Shown: piece after piece, positions 49,201 to 62,128 of the stretch | Layout: each line of letters starts with the position of its first letter | Position numbering within the stretch: position 1 is the stretch's first letter | Source: Phoronis australis | Taxonomy: Eukaryota; Phoronida; Phoronidae | DNA: 64,000 nucleotides | Assembly (NCBI GenBank): GCA_002633005.1 | Contig: NMRA01000048.1 | Location: 734,148 to 798,147, forward strand | Reading direction: 5' to 3' | Translations under genes and position numbers: made by a program | The notes under the pieces: model-generated | The model's database searches: none | Seen by the model: the letters and a program-made list of their open reading frames with translations, nothing else | What the model was told of the DNA's origin: nothing

Positions 49201-50701
49201 TTTCTGAAGGAGTGCTGCATTTTAAAAGATGCGCCTGGGGGCACACTGCTGCTATGTACTTGCACCTTGTTATTTTTATGCCCTAATGGCGCAAAGGTGC
49301 AGTACAGGAATATCCCTGCCATCTTCTGTTATGAAATTGGTCTAATATAGTTCTTTAGTTAAGGTAGGTGCAATTTTTGGGTTTTGAAAGAATTGACAGT
49401 TAGTTATTAATTGAAACCAGGCTTTTATAAGTTGGCTTGTCACTGAGTGTCAAAATATTCACCGAGCACGGTTACCCTAGAGCAGTTACGAATTGTCAGC
49501 ATTTTGTGCGACCAAAAACTGTTTTTCACCTGAACAATGATGAAGTTGAGACTAACTTTATAGTGTTAAATGGTGTCAATCAAACGTTAAGTGGTGTCAA
49601 TCAAACATTAAGTGGTGTCAATCAAACGTTAATTGGTGTCAATCAAAATTTGGTTTCTTCGACAGAACTGTTGACTGGTTTAATGTGGTAATGTGGTACA
49701 CACAACCCAAAAGTAATTTACGATGCTCTGTATCACGCGGTGTTTAATTGCATTAATTCTCCACTTATTTATCATAAAAATAATTGCCAAATTTGTCATT
49801 TTTCAGTTTTTATAAATCTGAATACTTAACCACAAATAATGGAAGTTTTACACAATATTTTTTATGAAATCCACACAGTACAAACGATGCCAGTTGAGGC
49901 AAAAATTTTCTTAATCTTTATTTTTGTGGAGAAATTTGACGAAATAGAAATTCACTTCTCGGCCATATTGTGTGCTAAGTATGTGAAGACTTACCGTTAA
50001 ATTTGCAGTCTACAAGACAGGAAAAAGCAGTGGCAACGGGATGAGCAGGAGAGGATCGCTAACATGCCAGACCCAGAGTTACCTTCGGGGCACAAGGTGA
50101 TGCCTGACAGTGAGCGACGAGAGACGCTAGAGCTGTTAAAGAAAAGTGAGTACAACATTGACAGATTGTGATTTGGTTTAACATGAATTTCTGGTCCTTT
50201 TTGTCATAAAATGGCGACTAGTATCTTTATGTACTCAAAATAATAATACAAACATGCGTTAGGACTTTTTTCTTCCATCGTTTACAGTCTCTCGTTTAAT
50301 GTTAACTCTTCCACTGGATCATCAAAGCAATGTTTAATGTTAACTCTTCCACTGGATCATCAAAGCAATGTTTAATGTTAACTCTTCCACTGGATCATCA
50401 AAGCAATGTTTAATGTTAACTCTTCCACTGGATCATCAAAGCAATGTAAATTTATAATATGTGTCTTAAAAATGTTCTGTAACACTTAATGGTATTTTTT
50501 AATATCTCAAGTTTTATGCCCACATTTGTTGAATTTATAGATGAAGGAGATTTGCTGAGAGAACTACAGTCTTTGCCAATCCGAAGTGATACCTTGCGAG
50601 TTAAAACGAGGAAACAAGAGCTGGAAAAGAAACTCAATGACATTGAGGAGGCCAAGAAGATATTCTCTCGAAGAAAAGTGTTCATTAAGATAGATGAATG
50701 A
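43254..50701 (+). CDS. ENKD1: Enkurin domain-containing protein 1, 321 aa, six exons
   Basis: Exons: 43254-43443, 44198-44358, 44708-44863, 45591-45751, 50009-50145 and 50541-50701. All introns are GT..AG, phases agree and the CDS totals 966 nt. The start is fixed by SGPIPQHP (6-13), matching the human N-terminal SGPIPPDP. Residues about 75-117 hold the conserved KQIQK..REQE...KALWKSEKF block; human has RRIREIQKRF and LKALWRSPKY. The enkurin-type region runs from about 214 to 321: IPKYLQDRKKQW, LPSGHKVMPDSERRETLELL, and the C-terminal EEAKKIFSRRKVFIKIDE, close to the human EEAIKIFSRPKVFVKMDD. Human ENKD1 is a microtubule-binding protein of centrioles, basal bodies and spindle, promoting cilium formation. 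Length is near the human 346 aa. Intron 4 is 4.3 kb and carries a 49-bp minisatellite. It is divergent from the C2orf81-like gene. Confidence 0.96.
43680..43770. repeat. 30-bp unit, three copies, ENKD1 intron 1
   Basis: AGTACAAATCGCACTGCC followed by CCTATGTTGCC recurs three times with small changes. The ORF at 43628-43879 crosses it. Confidence 0.7.
46119..46510. repeat. 49-bp minisatellite, eight units, ENKD1 intron 4
   Basis: Units start at 46119 and every 49 bp after, each beginning GTCCTTCTGTACACACTC and most ending ATATTGTAAG. Every such junction therefore reads TTG|TAAGT or ATT|GTAAGT, a donor-like sequence, repeated within the intron. Confidence 0.9.
49569..49652. repeat. 21-bp unit, four copies, ENKD1 intron 4
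   Basis: GGTGTCAATCAAACGTTAAGT repeats in frame, giving the GVNQTLS repeats of the ORF at 49437-49691. There are no splice sites around it, so I do not treat it as coding. Confidence 0.8.
50295..50446. repeat. 38-bp unit, four identical copies, ENKD1 intron 5
   Basis: TTTAATGTTAACTCTTCC followed by ACTGGATCATCAAAGCAATG, repeated at 50295, 50333, 50371 and 50409 without change. It ends 95 bp before the last ENKD1 exon. Confidence 0.92.
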
Positions 50702-50708
50702 TCGCAGT

Positions 50709-50714
50709 AATAAA
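50709..50714 (+). terminator. Possible ENKD1 polyadenylation signal
   Basis: AATAAA 8 nt after the stop, very close; a second AATAAA at 51177-51182 would give a more usual 3' UTR of about 0.5 kb. Confidence 0.35.
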
Positions 50715-52194
50715 AGGAATTCTATGTCATGCTAGAATGTCCAACTACTTGTTCTGGTAAAACTATTTTTTGGTTCAACAAAAGCGAGTCATGAAGTGGT
50801 TCTTTACTTTCATGTCTGAAAAATATTTTTCATCGTTCAAAGTTTCTTCCATGTATTGAGTTGCTATAACAACAGATAAAACTTTGTCCTCAACTCTTTT
50901 CATTCACCATACTATTCAGTGCCTTTCTTTTTGCTTAAAGTATGCTTTCAGCTGACATTTCACATTCCTTCTGATGTTCCGATCAACGTAGAATAATTCA
51001 ATAGACTTTGTTAAAAAGTCGCATTGGTCTGTTGAATTGGAAGTTTTTTAATCACCACGATTCGCAGTAACTGTTATAGAAAGTAAAAATGTTTCTCAAG
51101 TTTTTCCATTAATTATGATGCTAGACTGTTAATGGAGTACTTGTCTTGTGTCTACTCAAGTTTTGCAAGTAGTGCCAATAAAAAACTAAAATCCGTGGTA
51201 CTGTGAAAATGCCTTAATTTCCATTCCTCATTGTGCCTGTCTTTGTACCTTGAGGAGGAGTGCACGTCAAAACACGTCGGGAAAATGAAGTTGTGTACTG
51301 TTTGGCTATTTATTAAATGTTTGACTGTGCTTCTGCTGAACAGTCTTGAAATTACTGTTGATCTATCATACTGTCTTTGAATAATGTATTGTGTAAGCTA
51401 ATTGTTAAATATTCTTGTGATAATGATTATTACATATCGTTGAAAATTAATTAGCATCTCTGGATTTCTGGTCACATGATAAATCCTGACATGCAAGGTT
51501 CTTGACTATGGTTGCTGTTACTGATGCATGCGTCTGCTTCAAGTAGGATACTTTATTAATATCTTAGAATTTGTCCCACTTTTTAATCTTTTAAAGCTGA
51601 TATAAACCCCTTTAGTCAAGAAACTATGATTTTGACCACATGAAATTGGTATCAACTTGTTTTTTAGATACAAGTTAGGAGCGAGATTGGAAATAACTGT
51701 CACTTTATTATTCCTTGAGAATTTGCACAAGGAGTGGTCTAAATCAATTTCATTGTCATAATGTGTGTTTATGGTAGCTTCAAAAACAAATCAAACTCAG
51801 AATGAACATCTAAACAGTTCTTTGCTCTGAATTTAGTGATGTGATCAAACCAACAGCCTGAAAGGTGTGGAAAATTCGTTCTATTAAAAATAAGTCCATA
51901 AAGTTGCATGAGAAAGGAACCACAAGTCTTTTAATGTTGTTGATGATTTATGTAAATATTTGTCCAAATGTACATGATGCTCTGTGCAACTAGTCTTACG
52001 CACAGTAAAACAGTGACAGAATATTGATTGTTCATTGATCTGGTCTTGTGATAAAGTAGTTTATAGATATATTTTTGTTTCTCCTTAACTTGATTTATGA
52101 ACGCATTAGTTGTTCGTGTAGATAGTTTGGAATTTCTGTGATTAATTTTATGATCTGCAGTTTATGATTTTGATGTAAAACTGTATAAAAGTGT

Positions 52195-52515
52195 ACGGTG
52201 GCTGATCTAGGATACCTTGAGGGGGGCCCAACATGTTGCCTCGGGGGAATTGGGCAAAGCGCGAGTGTATGTGCACAGGCGCCTGAAAGTGGGGGGGTCG
52301 AGGCTGTGAACCTTCTGTTTGGAAAATTTGGCAGTGGACTAAAAAAAAAAACGGGAACAACACTATTCCGCTGCCATCTGAGCACCCCTCATCTGCTACC
52401 GGTCCTAGTTCCTTAACTCAATATTTACTCATGCTTCACACTGTTGCTGTTTCATTTTTCTTGCAGCAGCCAAGGTGGGGCGGGCCCTCTGGCCCCCCCC
52501 CCTCCCTGAGGTGTA
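52195..52515 (+). mobile_element. TIR element, family A copy 2
   Basis: Aligns along its length with 21598-21900: GATCTAGGATACC at the start, CAACATGTTG, GGGAATTGGGCAAAGCGC, a TGTGAACCTTC block, CTACCGGTCCTA and CTGTTGCTGTT near the end. The G-rich and C-rich tracts sit at the same places. The paired ORFs at 52095-52416 are translations of it. Confidence 0.65.
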
Positions 52516-52724
52516 ATGGAAAGGACTTTGTGATTATGTTGAGACGACACAATCTGACAGTTGCATGATTTTGATATTTTCAGCTATGTGTAGGTCAGAT
52601 GCACATATTACGTTGGTGGGTATTTTTAACACACTGAATAACATTGAATATAAGTTAGACCTAAGCAACAAGTTTACCGTGGTAATATGACCCGGAATTC
52701 CCTGTCCTGGTGGCCAAGTGCAAG

Positions 52725-52806
52725 GCTAGCTCAATTCACCGTTGTAATGGCTGAGTACTAGCTCAATTCACCGTTGTAATGGCCGAGTGCAAGATCAATT
52801 CACCGT
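52725..52806. repeat. About 37-bp unit, three diverged copies
   Basis: CTCAATTCACCGTTGTAATGG followed by C-GAGT-C-AG recurs three times. No gene is supported across 50.7-54.3 kb apart from this, the family A element and single-copy AT-rich sequence. Confidence 0.65.
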
Positions 52807-54013
52807 CATAGTCACCATCATAGTAGTTAGAATTTGTGACCTGTCAGATCATTTCTTGTCGTGACAGGAAATCTGCATTTCAACTGATTACTTTTGGCGT
52901 GTACTACTGTAACTGTCGTATTTTCAGCATGACCACAAAACTGTAGAGGCCGAGTAGCATGACTTGTGTGAATTCAAGTTCAAACTACAGGGTGCGAGCA
53001 AATGCTGAAATTTTGTTTCCTGTGATGTAATCCTATGAAGTTGTAAATAATGTTACAGACAGACTTATTTAAATGTGTGAAACTTCTTACTAGAACTATA
53101 TTGCTCAACAATGTTTTTTGTAATCATGAACAATGTGGTGGAAAATACACCTCTATAACTTGTTTCATTTTCATTGTTGCTTTTGTTTTGATTGCGCATT
53201 GATTGGGCTTAAACAGATTTATGTGTGATATTAGCTTGAAAATCAATGCCTTATCTTATTGTAAATTATGCCTTGATGTCTACAATTATGGATTTGCTTT
53301 CAAGATCGCAGAATTTTCCCTTATTCATAGATCAAAAATTGGAAAAATGTCACCATTTTTCTAACAAGTCGCAATATTCTAAATTATGAAGATCTTGTAG
53401 TTTAGCACAAAGAAATAAAGAGTGCAATCCAGAATTTTATATTCAAAACTTGGAGTGACATCAGAGAAGCAGTATCACTCTCCAATCACATTTAAACTAT
53501 CCGTACTCGTTTTGATTAATGTCCAGTCCGTGTAAACTGGAAAATTCAATGATCGGAAATTTGGCAGTAAGCGATGCATGGGCATTTACAAATGGGTTTT
53601 TTGAGGAGACTTAGATTGCTGAAAGGTTGAGTTGCACACACAAACGCTTTGGCCATTTTTGGAAACAAGTACATTTTAGTATTAGAATGCGCACGAGTCA
53701 AAACTATTTCACGTCTCCTGCATAAGTGAGTATAATCCCATGCGAATATGGCAATGTGACATTGAAACTTCATTGCCCAGGGAAAAGCGATCTATGCACA
53801 TTTTGGTTCACCTGAAATTCTCATTTTCAGAAGACCTTTCACTAAATACAGGTCATGCATGGGCATTAAAGTTGGGATTTAAATTTCGGAGGTGGACAAC
53901 TGAACATTAAAGTAAACACTGACTACTTACGAGTACGATGTATTAATAAGGTTCACCACTGGAATGTGTGGCAACTTATAAGAAAGTAATTGAGAAGCAC
54001 CCTGTTAAGAAAC

Positions 54014-54014
54014 G

Positions 54015-54060
<46 letters not shown>
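54014..54060. repeat. (AC)n(AT)n microsatellite
   Basis: A run of AC dinucleotides passes directly into AT dinucleotides, about 250 bp beyond the stop of the methyltransferase-like gene. Confidence 0.95.
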
Positions 54061-54314
54061 AGCAAAAGTTGCACCATATTACTTCGCACAACATAAAAAT
54101 CAAAGTATATAAAAACCCTGTCACCTGAAAGCAACCATTCAAATATACAAAAATATTATCATTTTCACCCATAATGCTCAGTCCCAGCTACCCCACTGAA
54201 AAAAGTATTAGGCAATGTGTACATGATAAAATTCATTAATTTTGTCTGAAGTGAAGGAATTGACTACACGTCAAATATAAAATTCAAAAAACAAACACTA
54301 CTAAACAAGTGGTA

Positions 54315-55331
54315 TCAATGAAACAATTTCTTAGAATTTTTAGCCTTTTCCATGGCAACACTTTCCTCCTTTTGCCTCTTGACAACATATTGGCGAACAT
54401 CAGGTGTCACGCTCATTTTATAATGGATGTCTTTCATTCCTGGGAATGGATTAAATCCACTATTTCCATGACGTTGGACACTAGGGAAACCATCATTTGT
54501 CATGCAGTGTGAAACTGTGATAAACAGTAAGCGATCAACAAATTCAATGAGTTCCCCTTCATATTTAAGGATGCCCTCTGAAAGTTCTCGCACACCCATG
54601 CTAACTTCTAGGTCACTTAACACCTCAATTTGGGGTGGAAAATGCTCCTGGAGCATGGCCAGCCATTTCACTTTTGGAATGACAATGGGCAAAATTTCAA
54701 TATCCCATTGAACATCCACACCGCAACTTTGTAAGTCACTGATAATTTGCATATAAGGTTGATCCATTTCACTTAAGCGCTGTTTGGCATCTTCAAAATA
54801 GGGTAAGGAATTCATCTGACTAGGTCGATGAATGATAACAAGCTTTCCAGTTTTTTCCAACGTCTTTATCATGTTTTCGTAGCAGTCTTTGGGGCTAGAG
54901 AAAAATGAAATAGCATCTTTAACCAAAATTCGATCGAACATTGGTTTATCACTCACAAAGCAGTTTTTGCCTTCTTTTTTAAAGTAATCTTCAGCTCCCA
55001 CATTTGCAATACGAACTGGAAGTTTTCTATTGTACGGTGTTTCCTCGTAATGAAACTGTCCTGGCAAAATTGTTACCATTGGCTCCAAAAGACAAAACTT
55101 CTCCTGAATCAATGGGGCAAAGCTGCCTTTGGCTTCTCCGACGTAGCAAAACTTATGATAGGTATCCAGTTCCAAATATTTGTGAATAAGCTGGTACATT
55201 TTTTCCTCGTACTCCTCACCCAGACTAAATCTTTCTCGATCGGCATAATAAGGAATATTTAACTTGTCCTGATAGGCTTCAGAAATCACTGAAAATGGCC
55301 TTGGGCTCTCCGGACCAAAATACGCCGCCAT
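54315..55331 (-). CDS. Class I SAM-dependent methyltransferase-like protein, 338 aa, intronless
   Basis: A single open exon with a strong Kozak context (AAAATGGCGG). The order of motifs is that of a Rossmann methyltransferase: FCYVGEAKGSF (61-71) at motif I, in place of the usual GxGxG; LLEPM with an acidic residue (81-85) at the end of strand 2; VGAEDYF (111-117); FDRILVKDAISFF (132-144) at strand 4; and GKLVIIHRP (162-170) at strand 5. The C-terminal third has DRLLFITVSH and a basic tail. There is no signal peptide or membrane span. The degenerate glycine motif leaves catalytic activity open. The substrate is unknown, and I name no subfamily. The absence of introns among split genes suggests an old retrocopy or an intron-poor family. 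A possible plus-strand first exon at 55902 faces away from it. Confidence 0.85.
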   Translation of the reverse strand: MAAYFGPESPRPFSVISEAYQDKLNIPYYADRERFSLGEEYEEKMYQLIHKYLELDTYHKFCYVGEAKGSFAPLIQEKFCLLEPMVTILPGQFHYEETPYNRKLPVRIANVGAEDYFKKEGKNCFVSDKPMFDRILVKDAISFFSSPKDCYENMIKTLEKTGKLVIIHRPSQMNSLPYFEDAKQRLSEMDQPYMQIISDLQSCGVDVQWDIEILPIVIPKVKWLAMLQEHFPPQIEVLSDLEVSMGVRELSEGILKYEGELIEFVDRLLFITVSHCMTNDGFPSVQRHGNSGFNPFPGMKDIHYKMSVTPDVRQYVVKRQKEESVAMEKAKNSKKLFH

Positions 55332-55901
55332 TTTATATCCAAGCCGGTTAACGTAAACACGGAGTCGGAGTGGACGATTTTCTCAATCACCGATGGGGAT
55401 AATCAGATTCAATTCTCTTCGGTAATTCACAAGTACATAATTGGTAACTTCTAACCCTTGTCGCGTCAAACAATAACGGCATGCAATAGTTAGGAAAGTA
55501 GAAATCACAGGATAGTCTCGTTGCTAAGACTGCAGCGACTGGAGCGCGAAACGTCGGGAATCGTAGCTGTAGATCTAATCTCTTTCTCGGTTTTTACCTG
55601 CCATCTGTTTACTGGTAATCTCGTGTCTCAATTTTGATAAGACCTTGAACAACCAGGGAAATATTGATGAACACGTGTAATGCAGGACTTTGGCCTGTGT
55701 CCAGCAGCTGAGCGTACACACGGCAGGAAATTCGCTCCGTTCCGCAGTTGGCGTAAACATTGAAATAGTTCACATAACCGACACTAGTAGTGCTGTTGAC
55801 GTGAGAAGAGACCAAACTTGAAAGCGTTATACATTAGTTTATATTTTAGTAAATGTCTGGATGCTGTTGAGGTCAAGACGAAAGACAATATTCTTTAAAT
55901 T

Positions 55902-55935
55902 ATGACAGTTTGTCACGTTCTGGGAGAAGGGAAAA
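55902..55935 (+). CDS. Possible first exon of a plus-strand gene (11 codons)
   Basis: ATG at 55902 opens MTVCHVLGEGK and meets the strong donor AAAA|GTGAGT at 55935. It lies 570 bp from the start of the divergent methyltransferase-like gene, a plausible two-way promoter. No second exon was found with the two-base start it needs, so it may be chance or part of a 5' UTR. Confidence 0.22.
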
Positions 55936-58189
55936 GTGAGTATTAATGTTCTTTTACCATGGCTATGCCCCTTTTTTAGAAATTTGTGGTCTGATATCCG
56001 AAATGTCTCACATTAAAACTCGAAACAAGTGTTGTACTTCGCACTTGCTTCTTCTGTGCTGTGGCTGTGGTACTAGTTGTTCAGACGTAGTGGCAGTGTA
56101 CTAGTAGTATTAGCAGTCGTGTGTGTGTGTCTCTCTAACCTATGTGATATTGTGAAAAATTGTGTTTGACCAGTTTGGTTAGATTGCAATGTTCATTTGA
56201 TAAAATATTTACTCTTTTGCTGTCATAATGTATGTGAAATTAAGGCTTTTTGTGTTGGCAGTTTTCCAGAACATTGACCTCATAGTCATATAACAGTGCA
56301 TTGTACTCAGCTCTCAAGTCTCCATGCACTTGGGTAGTTTCCATAAGAGACTCATGTACATTTCCTGTGGCTTCTTGATTCTGTACGACATACCTTGTCA
56401 ACATATCTGAGGCTCAATGTGGAAATCAGAAGTCAAAAATATTTGTGATGTCTCCTAGTATTAAAGCACTTTATTATTCTGTGCTCAGGTAACAAGATTT
56501 TGCTCCATGTTTGTTCTTGATGACCTCAATATTCAGCTACAAACTAGACATTTCGAGTAAAACCTCAAAACTGTCTTATTATACCTAAATAAATTGTTAA
56601 TTGAGATCACTTACCATTAATTATGAATTTGATCTTAAATTGTTGCTTAGTCATAATGAAGGTGTTTTCAAGACTTGGAAAGAACTGACTGTTTGTTATT
56701 TCTTTAGACCAGTCTGCACAAGCTCACTTGTTGAGACTTGTTAGTAGTCATCCTATGCGCCGAGCGTTGGTCTAACCAACTGTCAGGTCCTTACATACCC
56801 CATCATCACTTCTCGTCTCAGTTACGAACAAGTTGAGATCAATTCCATAGGGGCCGGAGGTCTAAATTTAAAAATTTCTTCGTGGTTGACATGCAGGTTT
56901 CCTTGTCCCATTCCAATCTTAGTGGTATGTTTGCTTTAAAATAGGTGTTGGGCAGGAGCTTGAATTTGGCGGTGGAGTAAGAATTTTTCACCTTGGTAAA
57001 AATACAATTTAAACTGAAAAAGGGACAATGATAAAACGACCACTTTCTTCAGTGATCATAACCTCAATAAAATATATGTTGGTGCGATTGAAGACAAGTT
57101 TCACAAAGAATTCCAACTCCAGTTCTTGTCTCCATTATATTTATCTTAGGACATTATGGACACAACTGTGTTTGTGAAATAAATTCCCCTCACTGGGAAT
57201 CCACCCTAGACCAGCTTTGAGGTGAACTTGCCATTGTGTCATCCAAACTGTGTACGTTGCTCCTTATAAGTGGCTTCTCTCAGTGGATACAAATCTGTTG
57301 CTGTAATTTGTGAAACTGAATTGAAGTGCAATATGCAAGACCACTCTTAGTTGTAATGACCCATATTGTTCATGCTGACTATCATGGGCAGCGCAGCACT
57401 GAAAAAATTGGGGAGGCTATAGCCCCCCCCCCAGCCTCCCTGTGGTGCACTGCCCATAGATCGTGGGCGATGCAGCACTGAAAGAAGTGGGGGACTATAG
57501 TGCCCCCAGCCCCCTATAGTGTGCCGCCCATGCCCATTGTATACCATCACGCAGTTACCTGTGCGATTTTGTTTATATCCTCTCTGCAGTCTGTATCATA
57601 CCATTGACGAAGAGTGCATTGCTTCAAATGTGAATAATATTTTAATATATATTAGTACCGACTATTTTTACTACTAAATATTCTCTGAGAATATGCATAT
57701 TACTGCTGATTACTGAGATAATTGCTATAAATTGTTTCTAGACTGAGATGCACTCGTAATCATGTTACTAAACTAAGATGCACTCGTAATCATGTTACTG
57801 TTACTAAACCTTTTTGTTAGTATATGTGAAGTGGAAGCTGAGATCAAATTTCTGTCTTAAATCTTAAGTCACTTTCATGAAACAGAGCCCTGTCTAGAAC
57901 AAAAATGCGCCCCAGTCGGCCAATTTTGTTTTATCTTTGTCATTTCCCTGATAGCTTGACCTGTTTTGTGTGTGGACATAATATTAAAGTCATTGAATGA
58001 TATGACATTATGTGGAATCCCTGAGCATGCCGTGTGACCCGCTGTAGTACTGTAGACGGCAACTGTTGCACCTGAACCAACTCCTTGTCTCCAGTTCATG
58101 ATATCGGACTGAGACTCCTATTCAGATAGATGTATGGAATGTGTAGTCTTGTTGTGCCCAGAGTCTGGTGTGATAGTCTCAAAGTGACT

Positions 58190-58315
58190 TTGGCTTTACA
58201 TTTAATAGGTGTCAATCTTCTATCAGTTTAGTCCATAAGATGGCCAACAAGTGGCTTTACATTTAAAAGTGTCAATCTTCTATCAGTTTAGTCCATAAGA
58301 TGGCCAACAAGTGAA
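58190..58315. repeat. Tandem pair of about 65 bp
   Basis: GTGGCTTTACATTTAA..GTGTCAATCTTC through GATGGCCAACAAGTG occurs twice in direct succession with a few differences. Confidence 0.85.
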
Positions 58316-59978
58316 GTTTCCTTTTTCCCAAGTGCTCAACTAACCACAGCTACTAACATTCAACGTTTTTTGACATTTGCAGCTTTGTCTGAGTCCATTG
58401 AAAGATGAAAAGATCATGAAATTGTGCAATTATTTTAGTCTGAAGTTGATGAGATTTTACTATAACTTCACGTTCTAACTTGAATTCATACCAATGTTTC
58501 TGTACAAAAAATATCACTGTACTATTATCTCTGCAATGAGAGTTGATTGTGCTTGTTCCTCAAAAAGCTGTAGAAACGGATTCATGGACAACGTGGAGGG
58601 GAATTGGGGTTACCATACTATCTTGTTTTGCATGGAAACTCGTTTGTATATTTTTAAGTAGAATGACTTTTGCAGTTTTTTATGTTTATAAATAGTAGTT
58701 TTCATTAACAAACCAATTTCCTGCGAAACCTCACAAGATGCTCAATCACAAAATATCCTTTTCACGATATGACGTCAAAACTTGATATTTGTAAGGTGTG
58801 GGCTGTTGGTCATTTTCAAATTGAATTTTTTATGAAACTCTTTTAATTATGAATTAAAGACACTGATCTTGACTGATACAAGATTTGTAAAAGAACTGAA
58901 GTGTTAAACATCGTGGTTAGAGAGGTGCCCATATGGTTAACCAAGTAGTTGCCTTAAAAGGACATTGAGCTCATATTAGGAATTACTGTTTGATGGGTTA
59001 GACTTCTTTAAGTTTTTGAGTTTGACGAGAACCGTATAAAAACAAAATCTGTTGTGTTTTGTTATTTTATTTCAAGTCGCCTAATATTGCAGTTGTTGCC
59101 AGAAACTCCTTGGAATCAAGACAGGTGGCATTACTTGTGGTAGTAACTTATCTATTACTTAACTTATTTATTACTTAATTATGATATCCACCCATATTTT
59201 GACACGTACTTGTTTTCTATCAACTGTGAGATTTTAAAAGTACTATAACCCATTTCTAAATGTGGCAATAACCAAGTCTGGTGTCTGGTGTGAACAGCCT
59301 GTCAGACCTTGACTGTCTGTGACCTATTGCTTTACAACCTGCACTGGCCAGAGGTCATTTGCATGAAGAAATGTCTGGGTCTTTTTCCACTTGAGCAAAT
59401 GAGGGCGTTACTAAGGGTCAACCCAATGTCATGACCTGTCTGAAAAGCATAATAATCTGGACAAGAAAGAAACAGTTGTAACACCTACACTACACTTCAT
59501 GAAAATTATAATACAAATATTTCGCTTGAACAAGATTTTTGTAATGAAATCCTCCATTGGAAATTGGTAGGTGTTTGTAAAGGCTGAATATGATTAGTTT
59601 TGTCATCCTGGGTCCAGACTGGCTTTTTCTCATAATCTACGGGGTTGAGATTACCAGAACACCTCGAATACTAGTGTAATTTCACATTTCACGTTTTTGT
59701 TGCATGTTGGGCATGAATTTTCTTTGTCAGAGATGCTTTATTATTTTAACCTTTTCTGAAACTTTTGACCATTTGCACATAGCAGCCATGACCGATATTG
59801 TCAAATGGCACACTAGGCACCAATGTCAGTTTAAACTTGTCTTTTGTATAGTGTTTTAGAAAGAACTACAGTTCATCTGTCTAGACATGTTGTTGTAACT
59901 ATACTGGTGCAGCTCAGGTCAGAACACTCTGATCAGGTGATCCTTGTTTGAATAATGAGACATTGACTTACTGTAAAC

Positions 59979-60090
59979 GTTCGGGTTAACGCCCTGGGCG
60001 GTTAAATTGGCAAACCCAAAAAATCGGGGGTGGGCGGCTAACCGAACATGGGCGCTTATTACGACAGGCAAGCGCCCTGGGCGGTTAATC
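59979..60090. repeat. GC-rich direct and inverted repeat cluster
   Basis: CGCCCTGGGCGGTTAA occurs at 59990-60005 and 60073-60088. GTTCGGGTTAACGCCC is matched in inverted form by GGGCGGCTAACCGAAC at 60032-60047. The small size and CpG richness stand out from the AT-rich surroundings. Confidence 0.7.
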
Positions 60091-62128
60091 TTACCTCGTG
60101 ATCTAAGTACCCATACCACACACGTAGGCCTACTCGGAACGCGTAGCACTTTTTAAAGAGCGTTATCGTCACGTCACCACATGACAGGAAAATATCATAA
60201 CAGCGGATGATCCTAACAAAGGTTATCATGCCCTCAGATTAGTTATTCTCTACTAAATTTACAGAAGTGCTGAGTAATAGTCCCGTGCCATCCTGCGGTC
60301 TTGTTATTTAGCCCTGTAAAGCGCACTGCGCAGACGACCAGTGACCACGCAGCCTCTACTTGGATTGCAACTATTTCATCTTGCTAAAGTGTGCGCGTGC
60401 AAGCTTCACGTGTTGCAGAGGTCACAGCAGACATCAAATTTATGGTTACAGTCTTGTACTAGCTGCCAAGTTCATAGTCAGAGAGCAGTTTTAAAATTGG
60501 TTGTAATAAAAGTTTGAAAACCTTAATTCAGATGTTTTTTGTGCTTGGGATGTTTATAGTCAACAGTCCGGGACTTAATGACATTTTCAGCGTATGGTTC
60601 TGTGGCTTGTTGTTTTATCTCGACTGCCCGGCATTGCTCACTTGCCATTGCACCAAACATGCTCGGCAAAGAAGTAGGCCCAAGACAAGAATCGGGGTTA
60701 AGCGGCCGTGTGCCACTCGTCAATCAAGAATAAAATTTCGAGCCATGGCATAAATATGTGATAAAACACTACAAAACAGCGATATTTCAATTCATAAACG
60801 ATCACCTTACCAAACTTCGTGGTGGAAAAACATTTATTTTTCATGCAAGATGTCCAGATTATCCTATTTATATCACTTGCAATATCGCACTGCGGCACTG
60901 TTCGGTCCCGTTGTTAGCGCGCAATGTCTCAGTCGGCTGACAATCATGACTTGGAAATGCCGTCAAGTAATATAACGACCTCTTTCAATATGCATCTCGT
61001 TTTTTATGGCCAAAGATAGCGGCCGGATTCAGCACGCGCATAGGGCCTACGTGCGAGTCACCTGTCAATCACATGTTGGTGTCAAGGTAACATGCACCCC
61101 AAAGTGTGGGAACTTGCGCGTGGGCACCACTACAAAGTCACACATCAAAAGAGAATATATATTAAGCGACAGTCCTAAGTAACAGAAACGGGCGTGACTA
61201 TATACTTTTAACCATTGTCACATTTCTCTGGCCTGATTTTTTCGAATATATGTTTTATCAAGTGCACTGCAGACAAAAACTCAGTGCGGCAGACAAAGTC
61301 GCTGAAAGCGGAGGTTTTGACGCCGGCGGCGTTCTTAAACTTTGCAAACATGGGAAGAAAATAAAGTGACAAAAACGTTCAAGTATTATATTTTGATGTG
61401 AGTCCATGANAAAAAAAAAAAACAGACTTAGTGGAAGAGCAACATACTTGGCGAAATTTATTTCGCCAAGTAATAATTAATAACTACGGTAGACATTTTG
61501 TCACTTAGCTTGTGCTAAATTCAAATCCAGTTAGAATGTCACTGGGAATCATATGGCCATGCGTACAGACTTAGTTAGCACTTAAAAAGTCAATGATCTT
61601 TATTTCAGTGATAAATGTGAGTTATTTCCTTCATTTATAGCTGTTGTTCTCTGGAACTGATTCCATAAGCATGCTACACTGATCCAACTAGTTCAAGGGG
61701 TTCAGATGGATGGAAAGTTCTGTATGACAAATTATCCTTTTTAATGAGTAAATTTTAAGATGTCACATTGCTAGCAGCTGGTTATAGCACAATATTTGGA
61801 CTCACTGTTGTGGTGAGTTACATAGTTAGGGTGTAGACCTACAGTTTGCATTACGTGGTTCTAAGACAGCTGAGTTCTTACTTAGTTATTGATAAATGTT
61901 TATGGTATTACAGTATATCATTTTTCAATGGTAGTATTGTAATGTCTCATATGCACATTCTGAAAATTACGTGTTGCACAAACAGTCACGAACATGAAAA
62001 GATGAGTTAAAATTTGGGAACTTGCTACCTACATGTTTTGCCTAGTTAGCATGCAAAATGGTGGAAAAGTATTAAAAGATAATTCTACTTGATAATTTAC
62101 CTAAGACACGCAGTTCCTATACTACTGA

